DNA of 64,000 nucleotides, from assembly GCF_036492245.1 (NCBI RefSeq), contig NZ_AP025286.1, positions 2,666,001-2,730,000 on the forward strand, given 5' to 3'. How positions within the stretch are numbered: position 1 is the first letter of the stretch; each line of letters starts with the position of its first letter. This document shows, one piece after another, positions 18,539-26,170 of this stretch. The translations under genes and the position numbers were made by a program. A model generated the notes under the pieces. It saw only the letters and a list, made by a program, of their open reading frames with translations, was not told the origin of the DNA and did no database searches. This stretch comes from Treponema bryantii. Lineage in GTDB: Bacteria > Spirochaetota > Spirochaetia > Treponematales > Treponemataceae.

Positions 18539-18584
18539 ATTATATCATTCTTTTTTTTTAAATAAAGGTCATAAAAAGTCATAA
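18539..18584 (-). promoter_or_regulatory. promoter with tandem TTATGAC repeats
   Basis: On the minus strand TTATGACT (from 18584) and TTATGACC (18574-18567) form direct repeats 11 bp apart. Exactly 22 bp separate the second repeat from a TATAAT -10 box (18544-18539). The same element and the same 22-bp gap occur before the peptide operon at 9643-9678. Confidence 0.6.
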
Positions 18585-18608
18585 CAGAAAAAATCAGTTC
18601 TAAAAAGT

Positions 18609-19913
18609 CTACAAACTCTCCACAATCTTCCTTAACTCGTCAACAGAAGAAATTATTGGCCGTCCCAGCTGAACAGGGCGCTGTGCTTCCTTAATATTTT
18701 CCGGCATTTCCGGTGCTTCACCAATTACATGACGGCAGTAATCAGAAGAAAGAGACGGATGATTATATGCAGTCAGAATAAAGGCACCGTCCTCATCAAA
18801 AACCTCGGCACAATTTTCTTTAGCAGCTGCATACGCAGAAGCAGTATCCTTATCTGCAAAAACGCCGTACTTCATATAAAGCTCTTTTGCAGCCGCATCA
18901 CGCTGTTCATCAGAAATATCAACAGGGAAAATAAAGTTTCGCATCATCATCTCGTTCTTTCCAAAGAAAGATTCAAGACGTTCAAGGTTTGCAGGAATTG
19001 CAGGGTTTGCTTCCCCGCGGGCCTTCAAATCAACAAGAGAATCCAGAACAACAGGACTTCCAGAAGCACTACGAGCCAGCGCAGAAGTACTAGGAACATA
19101 AAAACCGTTTACAGGCAATGCAAAACGCCAGCTGTAAAGACCGGCAATAAGACTACCGTAATTACCTGCTCCCATAGCATAATAGAATTCACCATTAAAT
19201 TTATTCTTCACCTGAGCAAAAGAATATGGGAAAAAGAAAATCTGACCAAGCAGACGGCACACATTAGTTGTATTAGCAACAGTAAGACCATACTGCTGAA
19301 CAAAATTTCGGTCAGTAAAAACTTTAGAGATTGCAGCCTTGATTTCTGCTTCAGTTCCTTCCATTTCTACCGGGTAAATATTTCCACCGTTCCAGGCAAG
19401 GCTTTCTTCATCAAGACCACGGACAGTACCCTTTTTATAAACCAGAACAGCCTTAATATTCTTTTTTCCCTTGAGGATTTTAGACATCAGAGCACCAAGA
19501 CCGCCATGTGTAAAATCAACAAAAACAGCCTTGCCACCCTTCAACTGCAAAGTAGTTTCAAGATAAGAACAGAGATATGAAACACCATAATCACGGTGAC
19601 AACCAGTAAAGCCATGATACATCTCTGTCATAAAAAGGCTTCCGTCCAGCTGACGAACAACCGGCTCAACAGGGAATGCGGCAGTAGCAATAGTTTCACA
19701 AATAATAGGAGAAAATTCTTCGTGCATTAAAGCCGAAGTCAAAGAACCTGCGATAGAAGAAAAAGGTGTTGTTTCATCAATGTAATAAATCCAGCGACGC
19801 ATGTCCTCAATTGAACTAGGGACAAAAACACCACCGTCTTCTGGAATACAATCTCTCACAGCCTGTGAAAAACTCACAGACAAATCATTATTTCGTGTAC
19901 TTGTAAATAACAT
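18609..19913 (-). CDS. threonine synthase-like protein lacking the PLP lysine
   Basis: A 434-residue protein with the layout of bacterial ThrC: an N-terminal TSTRN...SFSQAVRDCIPEDGGVFVP, a central block, GAGNYGSLIAGLYSWR (cf. SGNFGDLTAG), and ANPAIPANLERLESFF (cf. APSNFERL). The usual HGPTLAFKDF segment with the Schiff-base Lys reads YHGFTGCHRDYG, so Arg107 replaces Lys. The SGDTG phosphate loop reads THGGLG. It therefore may not be an active threonine synthase. A promoter TTGAGT-N17-TAAACT (19948-19920) ends 6 nt before the ATG, with no Shine-Dalgarno. Confidence 0.7.
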   Translation of the reverse strand: MLFTSTRNNDLSVSFSQAVRDCIPEDGGVFVPSSIEDMRRWIYYIDETTPFSSIAGSLTSALMHEEFSPIICETIATAAFPVEPVVRQLDGSLFMTEMYHGFTGCHRDYGVSYLCSYLETTLQLKGGKAVFVDFTHGGLGALMSKILKGKKNIKAVLVYKKGTVRGLDEESLAWNGGNIYPVEMEGTEAEIKAAISKVFTDRNFVQQYGLTVANTTNVCRLLGQIFFFPYSFAQVKNKFNGEFYYAMGAGNYGSLIAGLYSWRFALPVNGFYVPSTSALARSASGSPVVLDSLVDLKARGEANPAIPANLERLESFFGKNEMMMRNFIFPVDISDEQRDAAAKELYMKYGVFADKDTASAYAAAKENCAEVFDEDGAFILTAYNHPSLSSDYCRHVIGEAPEMPENIKEAQRPVQLGRPIISSVDELRKIVESL

Positions 19914-19974
19914 AGAGTAAGTTTAACTTAAAAAAGCAAATGACTCAACTAGAAATGCATTTCCGTGAGATACG

Positions 19975-20445
19975 TTAGTCTTCAATACCTGGTATATGTT
20001 TCTTGAGTTTTTCCATAAACTGTTCACCAGTTACGCCCTCTCGAAGACAGGCAAACATACAGTTATCACCGGCAACAGTTCCAAGAACCTCATCCATATT
20101 CAGATTATCAATCGCATTGCAGACAGTGTTCGCATGCCCCGGGAAAGTTTTAATAACAACAGTATTTCCCGAAAAATCAATACTTACATAGCCGCGTAAA
20201 AAATCCTGAACGTAAATAGCTTCACTCTCACCATTCTCGTCCTCACCTGGCAAAGCATACTTATAACCGTTCTGTCCATCAGGTACCTTTCCAACCTTCA
20301 AAAGCTTAAGATCGCGGCTAAGAGTTGCCTGTGTTACGTCGTAACCTTCCTTCAATAGCAGCGCAAGCAAATCATCCTGACTTTCAATAGTATTATTCTT
20401 TATAAGTGTTTTAATCGCCTTAAGGCGTGACTGTCTTTCCTTCAT
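19975..20445 (-). CDS. argR: arginine repressor
   Basis: A 156-residue protein. It has the winged-helix N-terminal domain (RLKAIKTLIKNNTIESQDDLLALL, then VTQATLSRDLKLLKV) and the C-terminal arginine-binding/hexamerisation domain with GTVAGDNCMF (family GTxAGDD). With arginine it binds ARG boxes to repress arginine synthesis genes or activate catabolism. Its own promoter overlaps a candidate ARG box, so it is likely autoregulated. No arginine genes are adjacent. Confidence 0.9.
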   Translation of the reverse strand: MKERQSRLKAIKTLIKNNTIESQDDLLALLLKEGYDVTQATLSRDLKLLKVGKVPDGQNGYKYALPGEDENGESEAIYVQDFLRGYVSIDFSGNTVVIKTFPGHANTVCNAIDNLNMDEVLGTVAGDNCMFACLREGVTGEQFMEKLKKHIPGIED

Positions 20446-20447
20446 AA

Positions 20448-20482
20448 TGTATAAATATACACTTTTTATGCATTTTTTACAA
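20448..20482 (-). promoter_or_regulatory. argR promoter with overlapping ARG-box-like palindrome
   Basis: Minus strand TTGTAA (20482-20477), 17 bp, TATATT (20459-20454), then 8 nt to the argR ATG. A perfect dyad TGTATA-AA-TATACA (20448-20461) covers the -10 box. Its form matches ARG-box half-sites, so ArgR could block its own promoter. Confidence 0.5.
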
Positions 20483-20490
20483 GAATATAT

Positions 20491-20535
20491 GAGGGGCGGA
20501 GCCCCGCCCCCGCGGCCGCACTTCGTTGCGTCCTC
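20491..20535. repeat. GC-rich intergenic palindromic segment
   Basis: GGGGC-GGA-GCCCC (20493-20505) followed by a C-rich run and GCGGCCGC, ending in TCCTCCCCGC. The base composition is sharply different from the AT-rich surroundings and recalls the G/C hairpins at 30951-30966 and 61178-61265. It is probably a dispersed intergenic element. No gene is visible here. Confidence 0.4.
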
Positions 20536-20558
20536 CCCGCTCTTATTGGAAATCCGTT

Positions 20559-20591
20559 AAAAAATAGCGGCAGAGGCAGGCTATGCCTGCC
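20559..20591 (-). terminator. terminator of the surface-repeat gene
   Basis: GGCAGGC-TAT-GCCTGCC (20575-20591) forms a 7-bp hairpin. On the minus strand it is followed by CGCTATTTTTTAA. It lies just beyond the stop at 20607. Confidence 0.5.
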
Positions 20592-20606
20592 GACCTTTCA
20601 ACGCTT

Positions 20607-21656
20607 TTAATTATTCAAACAAACTTTTATTCCAACATCAACTTCATGATGAATTACAAGTCCATTATTAAATCTGGTTTTAAGATTAGAAGCCTTATGT
20701 TCAAAGGCTAAATCACTATTACAATAAGCAGAATGTTCAAATCCGGCAGTATAACCTGCAAAAATATTAAAATACTTTACAGGAGTAACTCCAGCAGCTA
20801 CGCGGCCAGAAATATAACCTGCGCTTCTGAATCTATTATCTGAATCCAGGAAAAAGACATTGTTATAGAGGGCTTCCACTCCGACATTAAATATTCCGAA
20901 AGACAGTCTTGTACCAACTCCTGTAAAATTTTCAAAGTTGTAAAAGAATTCTTTTTTGAACATATTTCCATTACGGAAAGGATTATCTGTCATAAATCCA
21001 ACTACAGTATAGAAATATTCCTTACCGCTGGTAAATGTATATCTTATATTGTCATTACTTGTATAAGATGTACCAATTTCAATAATACCGTTTTTAGAAA
21101 TATTGATTAATCCAAGCTGGAAATTACATTCACCAGAACAGATATTTATCAAACCAATCTGAGCACCTTTTAAATTTCCCTTCTTAATGTTTAAAATACT
21201 GGCTGCCTGTACACCATTTGAATCTTCGCCACCAGCATAATTCATTATTCCAGCTCCCTGAAAGCCAGAAAAAGAACCTGCATTTACATTAAGTATTCCT
21301 GCAAGCTGAGAACCATCAAAGTCTCCACCATTCACATTGAAAATACCAGCACCCTGAACTCCATCAAACTCACTTGTATTCCAATTTAAAATTCCAGATA
21401 ACTGAACGCCATTAACCTCATGGGTAACGTTATATAAGCTTGAAGCCTGCAAAGCATTAACCTGATATACGGTAGAACCAAGCATACCGACAGCAAATGG
21501 AGTTACTACATCTTTTTGAGAAAACAAATAAAATTCATTACTTACAAAAGAAAAAACAAATGGTGCATTAATCTTTTCTCTTTGATTTTCATTTGCAAAA
21601 AGAGAGCAGGAAACAACAGAAAGAACAACTAAAAAGATTTTTTTGATTTTATTCAT
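20607..21656 (-). CDS. surface protein with GxQxAGIxN repeats (LA_2272-like)
   Basis: A 349-residue exported protein (signal peptide IFLVVLSVVSCSLFANE). ATG 21656 is chosen because CGAGGTAAAAAT precedes it. The middle holds about seven tandem ~20-residue units of the form G-x-Q-x-A-G-I-x-N (GVQLSGILNW, GVQGAGIFNV, GSQLAGILNV, GFQGAGIMNY, GVQAASILNI), as in LA_2272-type surface repeats of spirochaetes. The C-terminal half looks like beta-barrel strands with an aromatic end. It is probably outer-membrane exposed; function unknown. Confidence 0.65.
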   Translation of the reverse strand: MNKIKKIFLVVLSVVSCSLFANENQREKINAPFVFSFVSNEFYLFSQKDVVTPFAVGMLGSTVYQVNALQASSLYNVTHEVNGVQLSGILNWNTSEFDGVQGAGIFNVNGGDFDGSQLAGILNVNAGSFSGFQGAGIMNYAGGEDSNGVQAASILNIKKGNLKGAQIGLINICSGECNFQLGLINISKNGIIEIGTSYTSNDNIRYTFTSGKEYFYTVVGFMTDNPFRNGNMFKKEFFYNFENFTGVGTRLSFGIFNVGVEALYNNVFFLDSDNRFRSAGYISGRVAAGVTPVKYFNIFAGYTAGFEHSAYCNSDLAFEHKASNLKTRFNNGLVIHHEVDVGIKVCLNN

Positions 21657-21770
21657 ATTTTTACCTCGTTGAAATAATAAACACCTAAGATACTGGTTTA
21701 TGTTACATAAAACAATAAAAAAATTAGCCGATTGCATAAAAAACTATTATATTATATTCAGGAGCAACCT

Positions 21771-22304
21771 ATGAAAAGATTACTTTCCGTTTTAATTTTA
21801 CTCGGAGCCGCTGCTGTTTTATTTGGGCAGACAAAAAATAAGGCGAATTCAAAACCATTAACCTTCTCTTCTGTAGATTTAGAAGGCAATAAGATTTCAA
21901 GTGACTTATATTCAGACAACAAACTCACAATGATAAACATCTGGGGAACATTCTGTGGCCCTTGTATCCGCGAAATGCCGGACCTTGCAAAACTCAGCGA
22001 AGAAAATAAAAGCAAAGGCGTTGAAATCATCGGAATTCCCATTGATATTGTCGACGACTGGGGAAAAGTTGATCCACGATTAAAGTCAGATGCCCTTATG
22101 ATTATTCAAAAGACTGGTGTTAAATACAGAAATATCGTTCCAACAATCGATATGTTCCAGACCATGTTACGAGGAATTCAGGCTGTACCTACTACAATCT
22201 TCGTAGACAAAAACGGAAATCAGATTGGAAATGCCTATCTTGGTTCCCGAAGTCAGAAAGACTGGCAGAAAATCATAGATAAACTTTTGGAAAGTCAGAA
22301 ATAG
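21771..22304 (+). CDS. TlpA-like periplasmic thioredoxin
   Basis: A 177-residue protein with a signal peptide (LLSVLILLGAAAVLFGQ) and a thioredoxin fold. The active site WGTFCGPCIREMPDL carries CxxC, and the cis-Pro segment reads GIQAVPTTIFVDKNG. It starts at 21771 after CAGGAGCAACCT. It forms an operon with a CXXC mini-protein and a polyferredoxin membrane protein, so it probably passes electrons or reduces disulphides outside the cytoplasmic membrane. Confidence 0.88.
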   Translation: MKRLLSVLILLGAAAVLFGQTKNKANSKPLTFSSVDLEGNKISSDLYSDNKLTMINIWGTFCGPCIREMPDLAKLSEENKSKGVEIIGIPIDIVDDWGKVDPRLKSDALMIIQKTGVKYRNIVPTIDMFQTMLRGIQAVPTTIFVDKNGNQIGNAYLGSRSQKDWQKIIDKLLESQK

Positions 22305-22322
22305 GTTTATAATAAAATCCGT

Positions 22323-22469
22323 ATGACCGGAAAGAAAAGACTTATCATCTCAATTTCAGTTCTCTGTTTTGGACTTCTTCTGATTGCAGCAGGAATCTAC
22401 CGCGGAGAAGCAGCAACTGTCTTTCAAAAAGCAACAAAACTTTGTCTTGAATGCATAGGAATAGGCTGA
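22323..22469 (+). CDS. CD1871A-like CXXC-motif small membrane protein
   Basis: A 48-residue ORF with one hydrophobic span ([20 protein letters not shown]) and a C-terminal CLECIGIG motif. Short proteins with this CxxC ending are known as the CD1871A family and occur next to TlpA and 4Fe-4S membrane proteins, as here. Its stop overlaps the start of the next gene (ATGA). Confidence 0.75.
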   Translation: MTGKKRLIISISVLCFGLLLIAAGIYRGEAATVFQKATKLCLECIGIG

Positions 22470-23338
22470 TGAAAAAGCGAAACTCAGCCGAACTCCGCCG
22501 GGAACCAAACAAAATCAGGCTTCTCATACAGCTGACATTCACCGCCATCTCCAATGGCTATATAAAAGGCTTTGCTAAGGGACAGATTTTTACTGGAGCA
22601 ACAAAATATCTGTGCGTTCCCGGAATGAACTGTTATTCGTGCCCGGGTGCACTCGGATCCTGCCCGATTGGAGCTCTGCAGGCAACACTGAACGCCCGGC
22701 AGTATAAAATGTCACTGTATGTTCTTGGTTTAATGACGGTTTTCGGAACTTTACTCGGTCGTTTTGTCTGTGGCTTTATCTGCCCCTTTGGTTTGATTCA
22801 GGATCTGCTTTTTAAGATTCCTTTTGTAAAAAAAATCCGCCGCCTGCCCGGAGAAAAAGGCCTTCGCTGGCTGCGTTTTGTTTTTCTTGGCATTTTTGTG
22901 ATTTTACTTCCGCTTTTTGTGATTGATATTACAGGCCTTGGAGAGCCCTGGTTCTGTAAATGGATCTGCCCCGTGGGAACTCTAGAAGGCGGAATCCCAC
23001 TCGTTCTTTTGAATAACGCAATGCGAGGGGCCGCAGGCTTTCTTTTCCGCTGGAAACTTGTGATTCTTGCAGTTACTTTACTGAGTTCTATTATTATTTA
23101 CCGGCCGTTCTGCCGCTATGTCTGCCCGCTTGGCGCAGTATACGGGCTGTTCAACAAAATCTCTCTATATCGCATAAAAATCGATTCCCAAAAATGTACA
23201 GGCTGCACTGCCTGCCAGAAAACCTGCAAACTAGACATCCCCGTCTGGAAAAATCCCGACAGCATGGACTGCATCCGCTGCGGAGAATGCAAAACAGCCT
23301 GCCCGCATGGTGCAATTTCGACTACAGTTTTAAAATAA
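22469..23338 (+). CDS. 4Fe-4S polyferredoxin membrane protein (NapH-like)
   Basis: A 289-residue protein. Cys motifs occur in CYSCPGALGSCP, CGFICPFG, CKWICPVG and CRYVCPLG, separated by about four membrane helices. A C-terminal two-cluster ferredoxin domain (CTGCTACQKTCK, CIRCGECKTACPHG) follows. This is the layout of NapH/MauN-type electron-transfer proteins. The ATG at 22469 overlaps the previous stop. With TlpA and the CXXC peptide, it probably moves electrons through the membrane to a thiol partner. Confidence 0.85.
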   Translation: MKKRNSAELRREPNKIRLLIQLTFTAISNGYIKGFAKGQIFTGATKYLCVPGMNCYSCPGALGSCPIGALQATLNARQYKMSLYVLGLMTVFGTLLGRFVCGFICPFGLIQDLLFKIPFVKKIRRLPGEKGLRWLRFVFLGIFVILLPLFVIDITGLGEPWFCKWICPVGTLEGGIPLVLLNNAMRGAAGFLFRWKLVILAVTLLSSIIIYRPFCRYVCPLGAVYGLFNKISLYRIKIDSQKCTGCTACQKTCKLDIPVWKNPDSMDCIRCGECKTACPHGAISTTVLK

Positions 23339-23342
23339 AAAA

Positions 23343-23366
23343 GACACAGAGAAAAGTCTCTGTGTC
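23343..23366. terminator. bidirectional terminator
   Basis: GACACAGAGA (23343-23352) pairs perfectly with TCTCTGTGTC (23357-23366) around AAAG. On the minus strand it is followed by a T-rich run (TTTTTTATTTT), serving pgi; on the plus strand it closes the TlpA operon. Confidence 0.65.
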
Positions 23367-23421
23367 CTCTTATGCTCTGTGAGAAATGTTATCTCACACT
23401 ATTTAATCAAAAGTCCAGCAT

Positions 23422-23467
23422 ACGAGTTCGTCAAGGCACGCTTCGCTAAAAGCCTTGACAAACTCGT
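23422..23467. repeat. 16-bp inverted repeat downstream of pgi
   Basis: ACGAGTTCGTCAAGGC (23422-23437) and GCCTTGACAAACTCGT (23452-23467) are inverted with one mismatch. A second pair, GCAGCCTT/AAGGCTGC (23471-23499), includes the pgi stop. They may form long hairpins in the pgi 3' end. Confidence 0.5.
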
Positions 23468-23479
23468 TTAGCAGCCTTG

Positions 23480-25063
23480 TTATTTGATTAAAAGGCTGCT
23501 ATAAGCCTTGAGAGCTCCTTCCATGTTTCCGGAAAGAACAGTCTTAGCCAATTTCTTACCGAGCTGTACACCTTCCTGGTCGAAAGAGTTTACATTCCAT
23601 ACAAATCCCTGGAACATAACTTTGTTCTCGTAGTGAGCGAGCAAAGCACCAAGTGATTTTGGATTAAGCTGTGCACCGTAAATCAAGCTTGAAGGACGTC
23701 CACCGGCAAATGCCTTGTTTGGATTCTCATCAGTTTTACCGCAGGCAAATGCAACAATCTGAGCTGTTACGTTAGCGCAGAGTTTAACCTGGCTTGTTGA
23801 ATCTTCAATTACAACATCTTCACCAGTCTGGTTTTCGCGGAATGCGATGAACTGGAGAGGAATGATGTCTGTTCCCTGATGGAGCAGCTGGTAGAATGAG
23901 TGCTGACCGTTTGTTCCCGGTTCACCAAAAATTACAGGACCAGTTACGTATCCAAGTGGCTTACCGTCGCGGTTTACGCTCTTTCCGTTTGATTCCATAT
24001 CAAGCTGCTGAAGGTGTGCAGGGAAGCGGCTGAGTGCCTGGCTGTAAGGAAGAATTGCAGTTGCAGGATATTCCTGAACGTTTCTCTCGTAAACACCAAT
24101 CAAAGCATCCATAAGAGCAGCGTTCTTTGTAATATCTTTGTTCAAAGAAAGTTTATCTTCTTCTGCAGCACCATCAAGGAATTCCTGGAATACCTTTGGT
24201 CCGAAAGCGAGGCTCAAAACAGCTCCACCAACACCAGAAGTTGAAGAGTAGCGGCCACCAATATAATCATCCATATAGAAAGCAGCCATATAGTCTGGAT
24301 TGTGAGCGAGAGGGCTTGTTTCGCTAGTTACAGCGATCATATGCTTGCTTGCATCACAACCAGCCTTTTTAATGAAGTCTTTTACGAAAGATTCGTTTGT
24401 AAGAGTTTCAAGAGTTGTTCCTGATTTAGAAACAAGAATGAAAATTGTCTTAGAAATGTCGAGTGACTTTACAACACTTGCAGCATCATCAGGGTCTACG
24501 TTAGAGATGAAGTGTGCTTCCATTTTGAATGTGTTGTTTTTCTTTGCCCAGTTTTCGAGAGCAAGGTACATAGCGCGTGGACCAAGGTCAGAACCACCAA
24601 TACCAATCTGACAAACTGTTGTATATTTTTCACCTTTTTCGTTTACAAGTTTTCCTGAATGAACATCGTTAGCAAAATCAGCAATGCGTTTTACTTCGTT
24701 GATGTAGAATTCACGTTTGTTTACACCATCAGCCATAACATCTTTACCAAGCTGACCGCGTGTAAGCTGATGAAGAACCATGCGCTTCTCTCCAGTGTTG
24801 ATTACAGCACCATCAAGAAGCTCCTGATATTTTTCTACAAGCTGCTGCTCTTCTGCGAGCTCAGCAAGAGTTTTAAGAATCTGCTCGTTTACCTGTTTAG
24901 CAGCGAAGTTGTATGTCAGCGCTCCGCCCATAGGAATAGAATATTTTGCGATTCTATCTGCAGCACCTGAACCAGAAAGTTCATCTGCTATAGAAACCAT
25001 ACCTTTAAGAGACTGCAACTTCTTCCATGAAGAAAGTGTGTCTGCATTTGACCATGTAGCCAT
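23480..25063 (-). CDS. pgi: glucose-6-phosphate isomerase
   Basis: A 527-residue glycolytic enzyme converting glucose-6-phosphate and fructose-6-phosphate. Signature segments are GIGGSDLGPRAMYLALE, VSKSGTTLETLTNESF (phosphate-binding SKSGTT), DDYIGGRYSSTSGVGG, a catalytic-His stretch in NGQHSFYQLLHQG, and a C-terminal FDQEGVQLGKKLA. Length is normal. The start follows TGAGGTAAATCT, and a TATAAT box lies upstream. Single gene with its own terminator. Confidence 0.95.
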   Translation of the reverse strand: MATWSNADTLSSWKKLQSLKGMVSIADELSGSGAADRIAKYSIPMGGALTYNFAAKQVNEQILKTLAELAEEQQLVEKYQELLDGAVINTGEKRMVLHQLTRGQLGKDVMADGVNKREFYINEVKRIADFANDVHSGKLVNEKGEKYTTVCQIGIGGSDLGPRAMYLALENWAKKNNTFKMEAHFISNVDPDDAASVVKSLDISKTIFILVSKSGTTLETLTNESFVKDFIKKAGCDASKHMIAVTSETSPLAHNPDYMAAFYMDDYIGGRYSSTSGVGGAVLSLAFGPKVFQEFLDGAAEEDKLSLNKDITKNAALMDALIGVYERNVQEYPATAILPYSQALSRFPAHLQQLDMESNGKSVNRDGKPLGYVTGPVIFGEPGTNGQHSFYQLLHQGTDIIPLQFIAFRENQTGEDVVIEDSTSQVKLCANVTAQIVAFACGKTDENPNKAFAGGRPSSLIYGAQLNPKSLGALLAHYENKVMFQGFVWNVNSFDQEGVQLGKKLAKTVLSGNMEGALKAYSSLLIK

Positions 25064-25150
25064 AGATTTACCTCAGATAATCAAATAATTGCCGTAAATT
25101 AACTGTCGGCACAGTCTATTATAATAAATTATAAAACCTAATACAATTAT

Positions 25151-26050
25151 TTAAGGAATATAAGTCTTTATTGCCTCTAAATAAGAGAGCGCATATTGAG
25201 AAAGAACTACATTTTTATGAGTCACAACCCCAACTTTCATATAATCATCCAGCTCAAGGGGCCTTGAAATAATACTGCTTCCATTCAATTTGCTATCAAT
25301 AACACCAGAACAGACTGTATATCCATTCAAACCGATTAAAAGATTAAAAAGTGTTGCACGATCCGTTACTTTAATATTCAACTTATGATCAATTGCAGGG
25401 AGCGGCTCTTCGCCAAAGTAAAAGGAATTATATTCACCCTGTTCATAAGTCAGATACGGATAGGCTTCCAGATCCTCAAGACAGACAGTTTTCTTTTTTG
25501 CCAGCGGATTATTTTTTGAAATAAAAACATGAGGTTCTGCAGTAAACAGTTCTTTAAATACCAGATCATTTTTTTTCAGAAGTTTTAAAATTATTTCCGT
25601 ATTTTTTTTATTAAGATAAAGAATACCGATTTCACTGTTTAATTTTGCAACATCATCAATAATCTGACTCGTCTGACTTTCACGTAATGTATAATCATAT
25701 TCAGAGCCGCCATACTTTTTGATGACATCAACAAAAGCATTTACTGCAAAAGAATAATGCTGGCACGTTACACTGAATCTTTTCTGCTTCGTTTTATTTC
25801 CAAGATATTTTTCTTCCAGAAGTGAAGTCTGTTCAAGAACCTGTCGGGCATAACCTAAAAACTCCCTTCCCTCATTTGTAACAACAACACCTTTATTAGT
25901 TCTTGAAAAAATAGAAATTCCTATTTCCTTTTCCAGTTCATGAATTGCAACTGTAAGACTCGGCTGTGAAATATAAACTTTCTGGCTTGCCGCCGTAACA
26001 TTTCCGTATTCAGCAACGGCAACTGCATATTTTAACTGCTGTATTGTCAT
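25151..26050 (-). CDS. LysR-family transcriptional regulator (paralogue 1)
   Basis: A 299-residue regulator. The HTH lies in IQQLKYAVAVAEYGNVTAASQ plus ISQPSLTVAIHELEKEIG, with a typical substrate-binding co-inducer domain after residue 90. It is divergent from metE, the classic position of a LysR regulator of its neighbour. It is similar throughout to the LysR protein at 37577-38506, including segments such as ATLFNLLIGLNGYTVCSGV against ATELNLMQTLNGYTFLSGV. ATG 26050 is favoured. A TATAAT box lies 7 nt before it and no Shine-Dalgarno is seen. Likely senses a sulphur or methionine metabolite. Confidence 0.88.
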   Translation of the reverse strand: MTIQQLKYAVAVAEYGNVTAASQKVYISQPSLTVAIHELEKEIGISIFSRTNKGVVVTNEGREFLGYARQVLEQTSLLEEKYLGNKTKQKRFSVTCQHYSFAVNAFVDVIKKYGGSEYDYTLRESQTSQIIDDVAKLNSEIGILYLNKKNTEIILKLLKKNDLVFKELFTAEPHVFISKNNPLAKKKTVCLEDLEAYPYLTYEQGEYNSFYFGEEPLPAIDHKLNIKVTDRATLFNLLIGLNGYTVCSGVIDSKLNGSSIISRPLELDDYMKVGVVTHKNVVLSQYALSYLEAIKTYIP

Positions 26051-26114
26051 ATAAAGCATTATAACACTCACCATAGTTTTTATCTATGACAAACACACAA
26101 AATTAAGTATTAGA

Positions 26115-26148
26115 TATAATGATAGATACCTAGTATATTTATAGGCAG
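26115..26148 (+). promoter_or_regulatory. metE -10 box and sulphur-regulon palindrome
   Basis: TATAAT at 26115-26120 is followed by the dyad ATACCTA-N9-TAGGCAG (26126-26148), placing the palindrome over the likely transcription start, where a bound protein would repress. No good -35 box is visible, so LysR activation may also be needed. Confidence 0.6.
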
Positions 26149-26170
26149 TAATCAAAGTGGAGGTACAATT

